From CAZLYK01 sp964563495 (lineage in GTDB: Bacteria; Acidobacteriota; Blastocatellia; RBC074), in the NCBI GenBank assembly GCA_964563495.1, contig CAZLYK010000210.1:1-7076 (forward strand): a stretch of DNA of 7,076 nucleotides, in the 5' to 3' direction. Positions 1 through 5,729 of this stretch are shown here, piece after piece; position 1 is the first letter of the stretch; every line of letters starts with the position of its first letter. A program made the position numbers and the translations under genes. The notes under the pieces are model-generated. The model was not told the DNA's origin. It searched no databases and worked only from the letters and a program-made list of their open reading frames with translations.

Positions 1-90
1 TCCCTGACGGTCGTGCGTCTGACAGGACGCACGAAACTGAAAGCCGCTGTAAACAAGGTTATTGAGGGAGAGGACTGTAGTTACCTTTGA
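1..90 (+). CDS. Possible C-terminal end of an unidentified + strand gene (partial)
   Basis: Reading frame 1 is open from the first base to a TGA at 88-90, giving 29 codons that end in ...VNKVIEGEDCSYL. The other two + frames hit stops at 5-7 (TGA) and 63-65. The composition, with a basic amphipathic stretch followed by an acidic end, looks protein-like, and the gene would converge on the AAA gene whose stop is at 152. No family is recognised and the fragment is too short to judge. A random 29-codon open frame is quite possible at this G+C. Confidence 0.3.
   Translation, partial: SLTVVRLTGRTKLKAAVNKVIEGEDCSYL
11..34. repeat. 9-bp perfect inverted repeat (hairpin)
   Basis: TCGTGCGTC at 11-19 and GACGCACGA at 26-34 are perfect reverse complements around a 6-nt loop (TGACAG). 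There is no T-run on either side, so it is not a standard intrinsic terminator. It lies inside the possible partial coding frame 1-90, which weakens a regulatory reading. It could still stop transcripts of the minus-strand cluster by a factor-dependent route. Confidence 0.5.
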
Positions 91-107
91 GATTTCTTTC
101 CCTAAGC

Positions 108-141
108 AATCCTGTTTAATCCTTTCAAATCCTGTTAATCC
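108..141. repeat. Decamer-spaced AATCC tandem repeat
   Basis: AATCC occurs at 108-112, 118-122, 128-132 and 137-141, so the spacing is 10, 10 and 9 nt. Spacers are TGTTT, TTTCA and TGTT. On the minus strand it reads as GGATTAACAGG-type units just after the AAA stop codon. It fills most of the gap between two converging gene ends. The roughly 10-bp period matches one helical turn. No function is assigned. Confidence 0.65.
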
Positions 142-151
142 CGTCTATTTC

Positions 152-1858
152 TTACCGGACGATGTGTCGCAGCACTTCGATCCTTCTGGCGATCTCGGAA
201 CTGGTCATGAGGCGGAAGCGGGGAGGGATCATCGCGCGCGTCGTCGCTTCGCGAGCGGCGACCAGTTCCTGATACTCGACCGCCTGGTCATCGCGGGCGG
301 GGGTAAACTCGGAGGCGACAAAGGCCAGGTCATCATTGGTGACATCGGTGTGTCCCCCCAGCCTTGCTACGCGCCGGGCGCGAATCAGGATCGATTCTAT
401 GTCGGCGCCCGAAAGATGGAGCTGGCTGTTGGTGATCGGACCCCAGTCAATGACCTGGTGGGCGATCCTGTTTTTTCGAGCCATCGCGTCGGCAATCTCC
501 AACCGTTCCTCCGGTGTTTCGGGATAAAAGAGAGCGATATGTTCTTCGCAGCGCCCCTGTCGTTTGAGGTCGATCGGCAGCCGGTCGGGTCGCGATGTCA
601 TGAGAATCCATAATATGCGGCCGCGATTTTCGGTGTTGCTCATGGCCGAGGCGATTTTGGAGAAGACCCGCTGGTTGACGCCCGAATCGCCCTCGGTTTC
701 ACGCGAGCCCAATGCCGCGTCCGCTTCATCGATCAGCACCACAATCGGAGCCAGTGCCTGGAGCAGGTTGAGGATCTTTTCAAGATTCGATTCGGTCGAC
801 CCGACCCATTTGTCGCGAAAATTTTTGAATTCGACGACGTTCAATCCGCAGTCTTTGGCGAAGCATTCCGCGAGAAAGGTTTTGCCGGTGCCGACCGGGC
901 CGCAGATCAGGATGCCCATCGGCGCTTCGGTCAGGTTGCCGGTCTTGATCGTTTCTGAGATATCGCGCAGATACTCCTTGGCTTCGCGCAATCCGCCGAC
1001 GCTATCGAGGCCGTGTCTGGGAGTGATGAATTCGATCAGGCCGGCGCACTCCGATTCGATAATCTCCTTCTTCTTGATCCGCACATCGTCGTAGGTCAGG
1101 CCGTCATCGGATTCGCGCGCGGCGCAGAGCAGGGAGCGGAGGTGGACCAGGTTCAACCCCGAAGTCATGGCGGCCAGGTGGTCGATCGCCATCCCCACCT
1201 TCTCGATCGGATAAGAGACCAGGAATTCATTGATGTAATCGCGCCTCTGTTCCTGATCCGGGTATGGGACTTTGATCGAGGCCAGTCGCGAATTCTCACG
1301 GACGCGCGGGTGAACCTCGGAGAGAGATTCGGCGATCAAAATGACGATGTTATCGGTGTCCATAAAACGAGGGCTGGTCAGCCAACGCTGCAGTGAGACG
1401 AGAGCGTTGCGATCATCGCTCGACAGATAACCGATCTCCCCCGCCGGAAAGATCGTCTCAAGGAAATTAATGACCACCGCGACGTGGTCGGTGAAATAGA
1501 GGAACCTCTCGATCATCGGCAGCGCGCGCGCCGGATCACGCGGTAATTGGGCGGCCGTTTTGTAATCGAGCAGCGGGTCGGCCACGCGCTGCTGCGCAAT
1601 AAATGCCCGCATCGTCTCCTCGGAATCGAAAGAGATGCCCTCGCTCCGGTTGTAGAGGACGATCCGCTTGTTGCCGAGCATCTCCTTTTGCAGGTAAGCG
1701 AGGAGCGAGATGTATCCATTGCGCGAGCGCGTCAGGTCGTAGATGTTGTCATGAAGCAGGAAATGGCTGGCTTCGCCAGCGCGGTATTTGCGAGAGAGCT
1801 CATCGGCCCAGGAGGGCATTCTTTCAGGCGCGGAGAGTGAGTGAGCAGACGTCACCAT
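152..1858 (-). CDS. Two-domain classical AAA ATPase (degenerate N-terminal AAA plus active C-terminal AAA; Ycf46/Cdc48-like)
   Basis: A 568-aa soluble ATPase; numbering is from the ATG at 1858. The C-terminal domain (about residues 280-515) is a complete classical AAA module. It has a VGGL-type entry (287-289), Walker A GPVGTGKT (320-327), an aromatic pore loop KWVG (350-353) followed by STESNL, Walker B ending D377-E378, a sensor-1 region MTSRPD with Ser at the usual Asn position (422), two arginines in LKRQGR (R433, R436) aligning with the p97 finger pair, and GADI (484-487). Residues about 15-270 look like a decayed AAA domain: VVINFLE resembles a Walker B core without Asp, and later segments resemble sensor-1 and lid sequence, but there is no Walker A. 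Such proteins remodel or unfold partner proteins as hexamers. The ATG at 1858 has GGAGG (1871-1867) 8 nt upstream, whereas the in-frame GTG at 1876 has none. It is last in the pspA cluster, 134 bp after the TonB_C gene. The partner is inferred only. Confidence 0.88.
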   Translation of the reverse strand: MVTSAHSLSAPERMPSWADELSRKYRAGEASHFLLHDNIYDLTRSRNGYISLLAYLQKEMLGNKRIVLYNRSEGISFDSEETMRAFIAQQRVADPLLDYKTAAQLPRDPARALPMIERFLYFTDHVAVVINFLETIFPAGEIGYLSSDDRNALVSLQRWLTSPRFMDTDNIVILIAESLSEVHPRVRENSRLASIKVPYPDQEQRRDYINEFLVSYPIEKVGMAIDHLAAMTSGLNLVHLRSLLCAARESDDGLTYDDVRIKKKEIIESECAGLIEFITPRHGLDSVGGLREAKEYLRDISETIKTGNLTEAPMGILICGPVGTGKTFLAECFAKDCGLNVVEFKNFRDKWVGSTESNLEKILNLLQALAPIVVLIDEADAALGSRETEGDSGVNQRVFSKIASAMSNTENRGRILWILMTSRPDRLPIDLKRQGRCEEHIALFYPETPEERLEIADAMARKNRIAHQVIDWGPITNSQLHLSGADIESILIRARRVARLGGHTDVTNDDLAFVASEFTPARDDQAVEYQELVAAREATTRAMIPPRFRLMTSSEIARRIEVLRHIVR

Positions 1859-1866
1859 GGTGTCAT

Positions 1867-1871
1867 CCTCC
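1867..1871 (-). promoter_or_regulatory. Shine-Dalgarno site that fixes the AAA gene start
   Basis: The minus strand reads GGAGG, 8 nt before the ATG at 1858-1856. The longer alternative beginning with GTG at 1876 would place this site inside the coding sequence and has no purine-rich site of its own. The shorter start is therefore preferred. Confidence 0.75.
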
Positions 1872-1949
1872 GCCACAGCAAGGCCGCAATCTTTCGATCC
1901 GTCAACGGGGGCCCTCTGTGGCTAAAATAATTGTTCATCCCAGCCACAG
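1872..1949 (-). promoter_or_regulatory. Three-segment alternative-pairing leader before the AAA gene
   Basis: In mRNA order, segment A CTGTGGCT (1949-1942), segment B AGCCACAG (1923-1916) and segment C CTGTGGC (1878-1872) occur upstream of the AAA gene. B is perfectly complementary to A (8 bp) and to C (7 bp), so A:B and B:C exclude each other. C touches the GGAGG ribosome-binding site. A further 5-bp hairpin (GCTCT/AGAGC, 1949-1964) overlaps A. No known riboswitch fold is recognised. The pairing is seen in the sequence; a regulatory role is inference. Confidence 0.35.
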
Positions 1950-1992
1950 CTCTCGGATCAGAGCCATTGCACCTATCATGATTGAAAAACAG

Positions 1993-3030
1993 CTATTGCT
2001 GCAAGGAATTGCTCGACGCCGTTTTCGGCGCCGGAGGCGGTGCAGTCGATTTGGCCGCCAGGCTGAATGTGATAAAGCCCGAGATCGGATCCCGATCCTG
2101 GGCGAACAACGATGCCGGAAATTCCCATCGCCGCGCCGCCGCCAGCGCCTGGTTGTTTATTTCGGGATATGACGAATAGTAGATATTCGCGCTGGTCACC
2201 TTGCCCTCGGGGGAGATCTCGACGCTGACACGGATAAAGCCGGAAAGGCCTGCCTCCAGCAGGTTCGCCGGGACCTCCGGTTGGATCTTTTTGGTCGCTT
2301 CGTTCTGTAGTTGAAGCGATTGTCTTTCGTCGAAAAAGCGAATGGGTTGCGCCGTTTTATCCAGGTCGACCGAATGCGCGATAATCAGGAAGTAATCTTC
2401 GCCCTCAAATCGCTCAGCCGGGACGTTCGGTCTGACAAATCTAGCGTATTCGCCCGGCCCCAGTTTTAATTTCGTGACCGAGTAAAAATAGGTCATCCCG
2501 GTTTCGATCTCCAGAGTTTGAATCGAATAGAGGAGGGGCTTGCCGAGCTGGCTGTTGCCGGAGGTGATGCTGACTTCCGGGATCAGGCTGGTCCCGGGGG
2601 TCGTGCCATCGCCATAGCTGTGAGCGGCATAGATTGAGATCTCAATCGCCGGCGTGTTCGATTGCCGGTTGTTTAAAGGGACGACCGTCGGTTTGGAGGT
2701 CCGGAACACCCGGCGAGGCTCGGTCCGCAGCAGGGCGATCTCAAAACCCGGATAGGTTTTCTCGAGCGTATTGATCCATTTGTCGTGATCTTTCAAAACG
2801 GCGGTCCTCATTTTGAAGACCTGGTCCGTCGGATCCTGATAGCTGCCGCGCTTGGCGCGCATCTGGAAGACCCGGGTCGTGACGTAGACTGGTTTCAGAC
2901 CCTGTTCCTCGATCCCGGGTTTATCTTGCCCAGCCACACTGGTCTTGAGGGCAGGGAAGAACAAAAAGAGCAAAATGATCGATAAAGACCGGCTGACCCG
3001 GTCTGGGGTTGATGAGTAGCGATGTTGCAT
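1993..3030 (-). CDS. Exported protein with C-terminal TonB-like (TonB_C) domain
   Basis: A 345-aa protein. The N-terminus has basic residues, then a hydrophobic stretch SIILLFLFFPAL (17-28) and a plausible signal-peptidase site after SVA (A33), so the mature protein should be periplasmic or outer-membrane-associated. Residues about 35-240 show no family I recognise; they look beta-rich, with a charged helical patch at 75-92. Residues about 246-326 match the TonB/TolA C-terminal fold: a P-x-P-like entry, G-x-V/I-R-V-V-E-I-S-P-E-G-K-V, a central S-Y-P-E-I-N-N-Q-A-L-A-A-A-R-R-W-E-F, then a final strand. The tail is Pro/Ala/Ser-rich. There is no ordinary TonB proline-rich spacer and no retained N-terminal anchor, so it is not a classical energy-transducing TonB. 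GGAG at 3044-3041 lies 10 nt before the ATG. It sits between the membrane coiled-coil gene (84 bp upstream) and the AAA gene, which suggests an envelope role. Confidence 0.78.
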   Translation of the reverse strand: MQHRYSSTPDRVSRSLSIILLFLFFPALKTSVAGQDKPGIEEQGLKPVYVTTRVFQMRAKRGSYQDPTDQVFKMRTAVLKDHDKWINTLEKTYPGFEIALLRTEPRRVFRTSKPTVVPLNNRQSNTPAIEISIYAAHSYGDGTTPGTSLIPEVSITSGNSQLGKPLLYSIQTLEIETGMTYFYSVTKLKLGPGEYARFVRPNVPAERFEGEDYFLIIAHSVDLDKTAQPIRFFDERQSLQLQNEATKKIQPEVPANLLEAGLSGFIRVSVEISPEGKVTSANIYYSSYPEINNQALAAARRWEFPASLFAQDRDPISGFITFSLAAKSTAPPPAPKTASSNSLQQ

Positions 3031-3114
3031 ATCAAAAAAACTCCAAACTGATTGTTGAGCCTGAGCAGAGGAATTTTGGGGCGGGCAATAATAAGACTCG
3101 AAACAGGCGATTTT

Positions 3115-3951
3115 CTACCGGCGTTCACCCGCGAGCGAGGGGCGTAATTGACTGGCCTCACGGTTTAAAGAATCGAGTTGACCCATGATCGGCGCGGTCT
3201 GCTGCAGGATCTCCTTGGTCATTTCGATCGATGAGAGCAGGGAGTCGAAATCCAGAGACAGGATGTGTTCCGGAGTGGGCATGGTCACGACCTGATCGTT
3301 AACCAGGCCGAAGAAGTTCTCGATCATCTGAAGCTGGGCTTCGACACGTTTGACGCTCCGTTCGATATCATCGAAGGTCTGCAGCCGGCGGCGCAAAATC
3401 TCTACGTTCTTGTCGTGCAACGGTCGAGTAGACGGCTCTGAGGATTGCGCTGTCCGTTCGGCCTGGCGAAGCTGGTTCTCGATCGCCTGGCGATTGATCG
3501 AGCGGAGGTGATTTTTACGCCGTCGATACTCGTCGAGCAGGTCGACGAAGGCTTCCCACGTCGTTTCAAGCTCGCGGATCTGGGGCGGCTCTTCCGACAA
3601 GCGGGCGAACTTCTTATAGTTACTCGAGATCTGATTCTTCATCCAGTTCAGATATTCGACCGCTTCCCGTTCACGCGGGTCGAAGGTCTTGATCAATTCG
3701 AGCCGCTGCTTCCGGCGATGTTCATCGATCAGATGGCGTGAGCGGCGGTCGACGATCTTGCGATAAAGATTGGAGGTCGGTACCGTCGCCAGATAAAAGC
3801 CCTCGACGATCAACGCGCCCGCCATGACAAATGTCGGGCTGATGAAACCGGTCGTGGCCGCATAGACCACCGCCGCTCCTGCCAGAAGCAGTCCACCGAT
3901 GTTGACCGGTTCCTTAAAAGCCTCTCTGATGTAAGAGATCTTGAACTCCAT
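3115..3951 (-). CDS. Two-TM membrane protein with long cytoplasmic coiled coil, pspA-linked
   Basis: A 278-aa protein of no family I can name. Two hydrophobic helices lie at about 17-35 and 39-57, joined by a 3-4 residue turn (FISP), forming a hairpin in the membrane. Positive residues right after it (Y63-R-K, then R69-R-S-R and H-R-R-K) predict that both termini are cytoplasmic. Residues about 68-270 are highly charged and helical with heptad-like spacing: helices at 65-115, 122-168, 178-220 and 228-268. The start is 26 bp downstream of the pspA stop, with only a weak GGGCGG-like ribosome-binding site, so translational coupling to pspA is likely. A coiled-coil protein anchored by a membrane hairpin next to PspA would be a natural membrane receptor or scaffold for PspA polymers or for the AAA ATPase. 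That is inference from position and architecture. Confidence 0.8.
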   Translation of the reverse strand: MEFKISYIREAFKEPVNIGGLLLAGAAVVYAATTGFISPTFVMAGALIVEGFYLATVPTSNLYRKIVDRRSRHLIDEHRRKQRLELIKTFDPREREAVEYLNWMKNQISSNYKKFARLSEEPPQIRELETTWEAFVDLLDEYRRRKNHLRSINRQAIENQLRQAERTAQSSEPSTRPLHDKNVEILRRRLQTFDDIERSVKRVEAQLQMIENFFGLVNDQVVTMPTPEHILSLDFDSLLSSIEMTKEILQQTAPIMGQLDSLNREASQLRPSLAGERR

Positions 3952-3977
3952 AGGTCTTAGCCGCCCATCGCAGATCG

Positions 3978-4751
3978 CTATTCGGTCGATTTGACGCGAT
4001 CCTGTGAGGCGGGATCAGCTGCGCCGAGAGAACGCTCGGAATTGACCGCCGGCGCGCCTTCACCGAGCGCCGGCATCGAGGATTCGGGCAGCAACCCCAT
4101 CTGTTTTTTATAGGCCAGCAGCATGTCCTGCGCCTCTATGTTGGCGATCTCTTTATCGATCCCCTGCATGCGCGTGTCGAGACTGGTCGAGGCCAGTTCG
4201 GCCTTGGCCTCCGCCGAGGCGATCCGGTTGGAGATCTTTTCACGCATGTCATCGAAGGTCTGAGAACTGTCGCCGAGCTGAAAACTGGCCATCGTCTGCG
4301 CCAGCCTCTCCTGCATCGCAGCCTGTTTGTTGGCTGAGATCAACTGCATGGCTTCGGCCGTCTTGCGCCGTACCTGAGCCATATAATTGTCCAGGAACTC
4401 ACGCGCCTTGACCGAAGCCAGCTTGGCCTGTTGGTGGTTGTTCCTCGATGTCTCGATCGTCCGCTGGATCGTCTGCATTTCGCCGATCAGCGTCGCGGCG
4501 ATGTCGTCATGACCGGTGCGGATGGCCGCTTTGATCTTGGCGTCGAGATCGGTCAGCTTGACCTGGTTGGCCTCGATCTCGCGAGCCAGACGCTTTTCAG
4601 TCGCCATCACCTGCGCGACGTTTTCGCGCATCTTCGGCACCTCGTCGTTCATGTCGCGGATCAACTGCTGCAGGATCAATTCGGGGTCCTCAGCGCTGTC
4701 GATAATGCCGCCGAAGATTGAGCGAAACAGTCTTTTGAGACGAGTCCACAT
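3978..4751 (-). CDS. pspA: PspA/IM30 (Vipp1) family membrane-maintenance protein
   Basis: A 257-aa protein of the PspA/IM30 family, part of the ESCRT-III superfamily; such proteins polymerise on stressed inner membranes and keep them sealed. Residues 1-20 form the amphipathic membrane-binding helix (MWTRLKRLFRSIFGGIIDSA). The family signature follows: EDPELILQQLIRDM (21-34) with conserved Pro23, then a long charged helical hairpin (about 36-145) with ATEKRLAREIE in helix 1, and shorter helices to about 218. Residues 219-257 are an Ala/Ser/Pro/Glu-rich, probably disordered tail, slightly longer than in E. coli PspA (about 222 aa in total). GAGGAG (4768-4763) lies 11 nt before the ATG. It is first in a four-gene minus-strand cluster ending in a classical AAA ATPase. 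The promoter at 4910-4938 looks sigma70-type, unlike the sigma54 psp promoter of E. coli, and no pspB, pspC or pspF is nearby. Confidence 0.93.
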   Translation of the reverse strand: MWTRLKRLFRSIFGGIIDSAEDPELILQQLIRDMNDEVPKMRENVAQVMATEKRLAREIEANQVKLTDLDAKIKAAIRTGHDDIAATLIGEMQTIQRTIETSRNNHQQAKLASVKAREFLDNYMAQVRRKTAEAMQLISANKQAAMQERLAQTMASFQLGDSSQTFDDMREKISNRIASAEAKAELASTSLDTRMQGIDKEIANIEAQDMLLAYKKQMGLLPESSMPALGEGAPAVNSERSLGAADPASQDRVKSTE

Positions 4752-4760
4752 GGGTAGTTT

Positions 4761-4768
4761 CTCTCCTC
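4761..4768 (-). promoter_or_regulatory. pspA ribosome-binding site abutting the leader hairpin
   Basis: The minus strand reads GAGGAGAG, with the GAGGAG core ending 11 nt before the ATG. The 18-bp hairpin ends one base upstream (4769), so the hairpin either presents the site or hinders initiation. CTCTCC at 4850-4845 of the same leader could pair with GGAGAG at 4766-4761 (6 bp). Confidence 0.65.
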
Positions 4769-4808
4769 TGCAATTACCGGCGGGCGCAAGCGCCCGCCGG
4801 TAATTGCA
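4769..4808. repeat. Perfect 18-bp hairpin with CAAG loop in the pspA leader
   Basis: Arms 4769-4786 and 4791-4808 are perfect reverse complements, with the 4-nt loop CAAG at 4787-4790. The outer part is A/T-rich (TGCAATTA) and the inner part is almost pure G/C (CCGGCGGGCG). There is no T-run after it on either strand, so a standard intrinsic terminator is unlikely. A related block, TAATTGC followed by CCGCCG, occurs at 4881-4893. It may be a REP-like palindrome or an RNA stability/translation element. Confidence 0.85.
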
Positions 4809-4909
4809 ATCGTTTTCAGGGCGTCGGATTGATGATACGTCTCCGGAGAGCCTGCGGTTCGCAAACTTAACAAAAATTTGTAATTGCCCGCCGTCTTCAA
4901 ACCAAGCGA

Positions 4910-4938
4910 AGTATAGCAGCAGCCCTTTGCATTGTCAC
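4910..4938 (-). promoter_or_regulatory. Sigma70-type promoter driving the pspA cluster
   Basis: On the minus strand, -35 GTGACA (4938-4933) is followed by a 17-bp spacer and -10 TATACT (4915-4910), with TG-n immediately before it (extended -10). Transcription should start near 4903, giving a leader of about 150 nt before the pspA ATG. Five of six bases match consensus in each box. Confidence 0.65.
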
Positions 4939-4974
4939 TCTGCGCCTCAATGGAATGGAGGGAACGGTGACAAT
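4931..4974. promoter_or_regulatory. Candidate operator: inverted repeat over the pspA -35 box
   Basis: ATTGTCAC at 4931-4938 and GTGACAAT at 4967-4974 are perfect 8-bp reverse complements with 28 bp between them (36 bp centre to centre). The left arm contains the -35 hexamer of the pspA promoter, so a protein bound there would block RNA polymerase. No regulator gene is visible in the window. Confidence 0.4.
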
Positions 4975-5118
4975 CGCCCGGGATAAATTTGGCGCAAAAG
5001 ATATAGAAAAACCTCAGGATTTGTTATATCTTGGCGGTTTATCGGGTTTTCCAAAAGTCGCTCCGGCTCATGGGGCGAGGGTTGACGAAATTATCAGTGG
5101 AGGGGCCAGTTCGGAAAA

Positions 5119-5640
5119 ATGGAGATACGGAAGGCGCTGACCGGCGACGCGACACAAATACACAGGCTGATTAATCTATATGCCGGTAAACAGCAGATGT
5201 TGCCGCGAACATTGATCAGCATCTACGAGAACATACGGGACTTTCAAGTGGCGGTGGAAGACGGGCGGGTATTGGGTTGTTCCGGGTTGCATTTCACCTG
5301 GGGAGATATGGCGGAGATACGCTCGCTGGCGGTTGACGAGAACGCAGGGCGCCGGGGGATAGGTCACGCGCTGGTCGAGGCCAATATCAATGAAGCACGT
5401 CAACACGGCCTGGTTCAGGTTTATGCTTTTACCTACGTGACCGAATTTTTTGCCAAGTTGGGTTTCCGCGTCGTCGCTCACGAATCTATGCCGCGAAAGG
5501 TATGGATGGACTGTATCAATTGTCCCAAGTTCAATTGCTGTGATGAGGTGGCGATGGTGCTGGATCTGGTTGAGGGTGCCCAGCCCGAACCCTTTGACGT
5601 CAGTCAGGTAAATATCCCAATCGTCAAAATCAGCAGATAA
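5119..5640 (+). CDS. argA: Short-form N-acetylglutamate synthase (GNAT fold), first step of arginine biosynthesis
   Basis: A 173-aa cytoplasmic GNAT acetyltransferase that should transfer acetyl from acetyl-CoA to L-glutamate. The start IRKAL..DA..IHRLIN.YA, then LPR (28-30), IYENIRDFQVAV (35-46), VLGCSGLHFTWGDMAEIRSLAV (51-72), the acetyl-CoA loop GRRGIGHAL (77-85) and FAKLGF (111-116) match the single-domain NAGS family, of which Mycobacterium tuberculosis Rv2747 is the known member, rather than the long kinase-like E. coli ArgA. The C-terminal block PRKVWMDCINCPKFNCCDEVAM is a family hallmark; Cys132, Cys135, Cys140 and Cys141 may hold a metal or a structural thiol cluster. GGAGGGG (5099-5105) lies 13 nt before the ATG, slightly long. 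It is 206 bp upstream of argJ on the same strand, supporting the arginine role. A related GNAT specificity cannot be excluded. Confidence 0.82.
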   Translation: MEIRKALTGDATQIHRLINLYAGKQQMLPRTLISIYENIRDFQVAVEDGRVLGCSGLHFTWGDMAEIRSLAVDENAGRRGIGHALVEANINEARQHGLVQVYAFTYVTEFFAKLGFRVVAHESMPRKVWMDCINCPKFNCCDEVAMVLDLVEGAQPEPFDVSQVNIPIVKISR

Positions 5641-5679
5641 ACTTCCCGATTGTGAACACTTTTATCCCGAAATCGGACA

Positions 5680-5704
5680 TTCCGGGTTGCGGACAAGCCC
5701 GGAA
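5680..5704. repeat. Inverted repeat with CGGA loop upstream of argJ
   Basis: TTCCGGG (5680-5686) pairs with CCCGGAA (5698-5704), and TTG (5687-5689) with CAA (5694-5696), leaving G5697 bulged and a CGGA loop. It has no following T-run, so it is a poor terminator for the NAGS gene. It lies about 75-100 bp before the start predicted from the -24/-12 site, a usual place for an activator-binding site. CGGACAA (5690-5696) recurs inverted as TTGTCCG at 5804-5810. Confidence 0.55.
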
Positions 5705-5729
5705 AAGGTCACTAAATTGGCTATATTGA

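Larger units (their letters stand above)
4752..5118. other. Divergent intergenic control region between pspA and the NAGS gene
   Basis: This 367-bp stretch holds no convincing gene. It contains the pspA promoter (4910-4938), a roughly 150-nt pspA leader with the strong hairpin (4769-4808), a 10-bp palindrome TCTCCGGAGA (4840-4849), and the inverted repeat ATTGTCAC/GTGACAAT (4931-4974). GGAGGGG at 5099-5105 is a candidate ribosome-binding site for the NAGS gene. No good + strand sigma70 promoter was found; A/T-rich boxes at 5002-5007 and 5024-5029 lack a matching -35. Confidence 0.6.

Noticed and set aside
62..613. 183-codon + strand open frame antisense to the AAA gene
   Set aside because: Lies opposite well-supported AAA coding sequence and shows no domain; a codon-bias shadow.
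152..1858. PspF-type sigma54 activator as the identity of the AAA gene
   Set aside because: No GAFTGA loop, no helix-turn-helix, and motifs (KWVG pore loop, GADI, RQGR pair) of the classical AAA clade instead.
1859..1876. GTG start at 1876 for the AAA ATPase (6 residues longer)
   Set aside because: No Shine-Dalgarno before the GTG, while the ATG at 1858 has GGAGG at 8 nt.
1603..2172. 189-codon + strand open frame, very Arg/Cys-rich
   Set aside because: Antisense across the ends of two real genes, with composition typical of a shadow frame in G+C-rich DNA.
3080..3089. GGCGGGCAAT shared with the minus strand at 4892-4883 as a repeat family
   Set aside because: Only 10 bp exact in G-rich context; two copies are not enough to call a repeat on their own.
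4769..4808. Intrinsic terminator reading of the 18-bp hairpin
   Set aside because: No T-run follows on either strand, and it lies between divergent genes, where neither transcript needs a terminator.
4993..5029. Sigma70 promoter for the NAGS gene at the A/T-rich boxes
   Set aside because: TATAGA (5002-5007) and TTATAT (5024-5029) have no acceptable -35 at 16-18 bp.
4955..5140. 61-codon + strand open frame (MEGTVTIARDKF...) upstream of and overlapping the NAGS gene
   Set aside because: No ribosome-binding site, no recognisable family, overlaps the well-supported NAGS start by 22 bp in another frame, and part of it is the candidate operator. A leader peptide is possible but unsupported.
5680..5704. 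Intrinsic terminator after the NAGS gene
   Set aside because: The stem is followed by AAGGTC, not a T-run, and the 7+3 bp stem contains a bulge.
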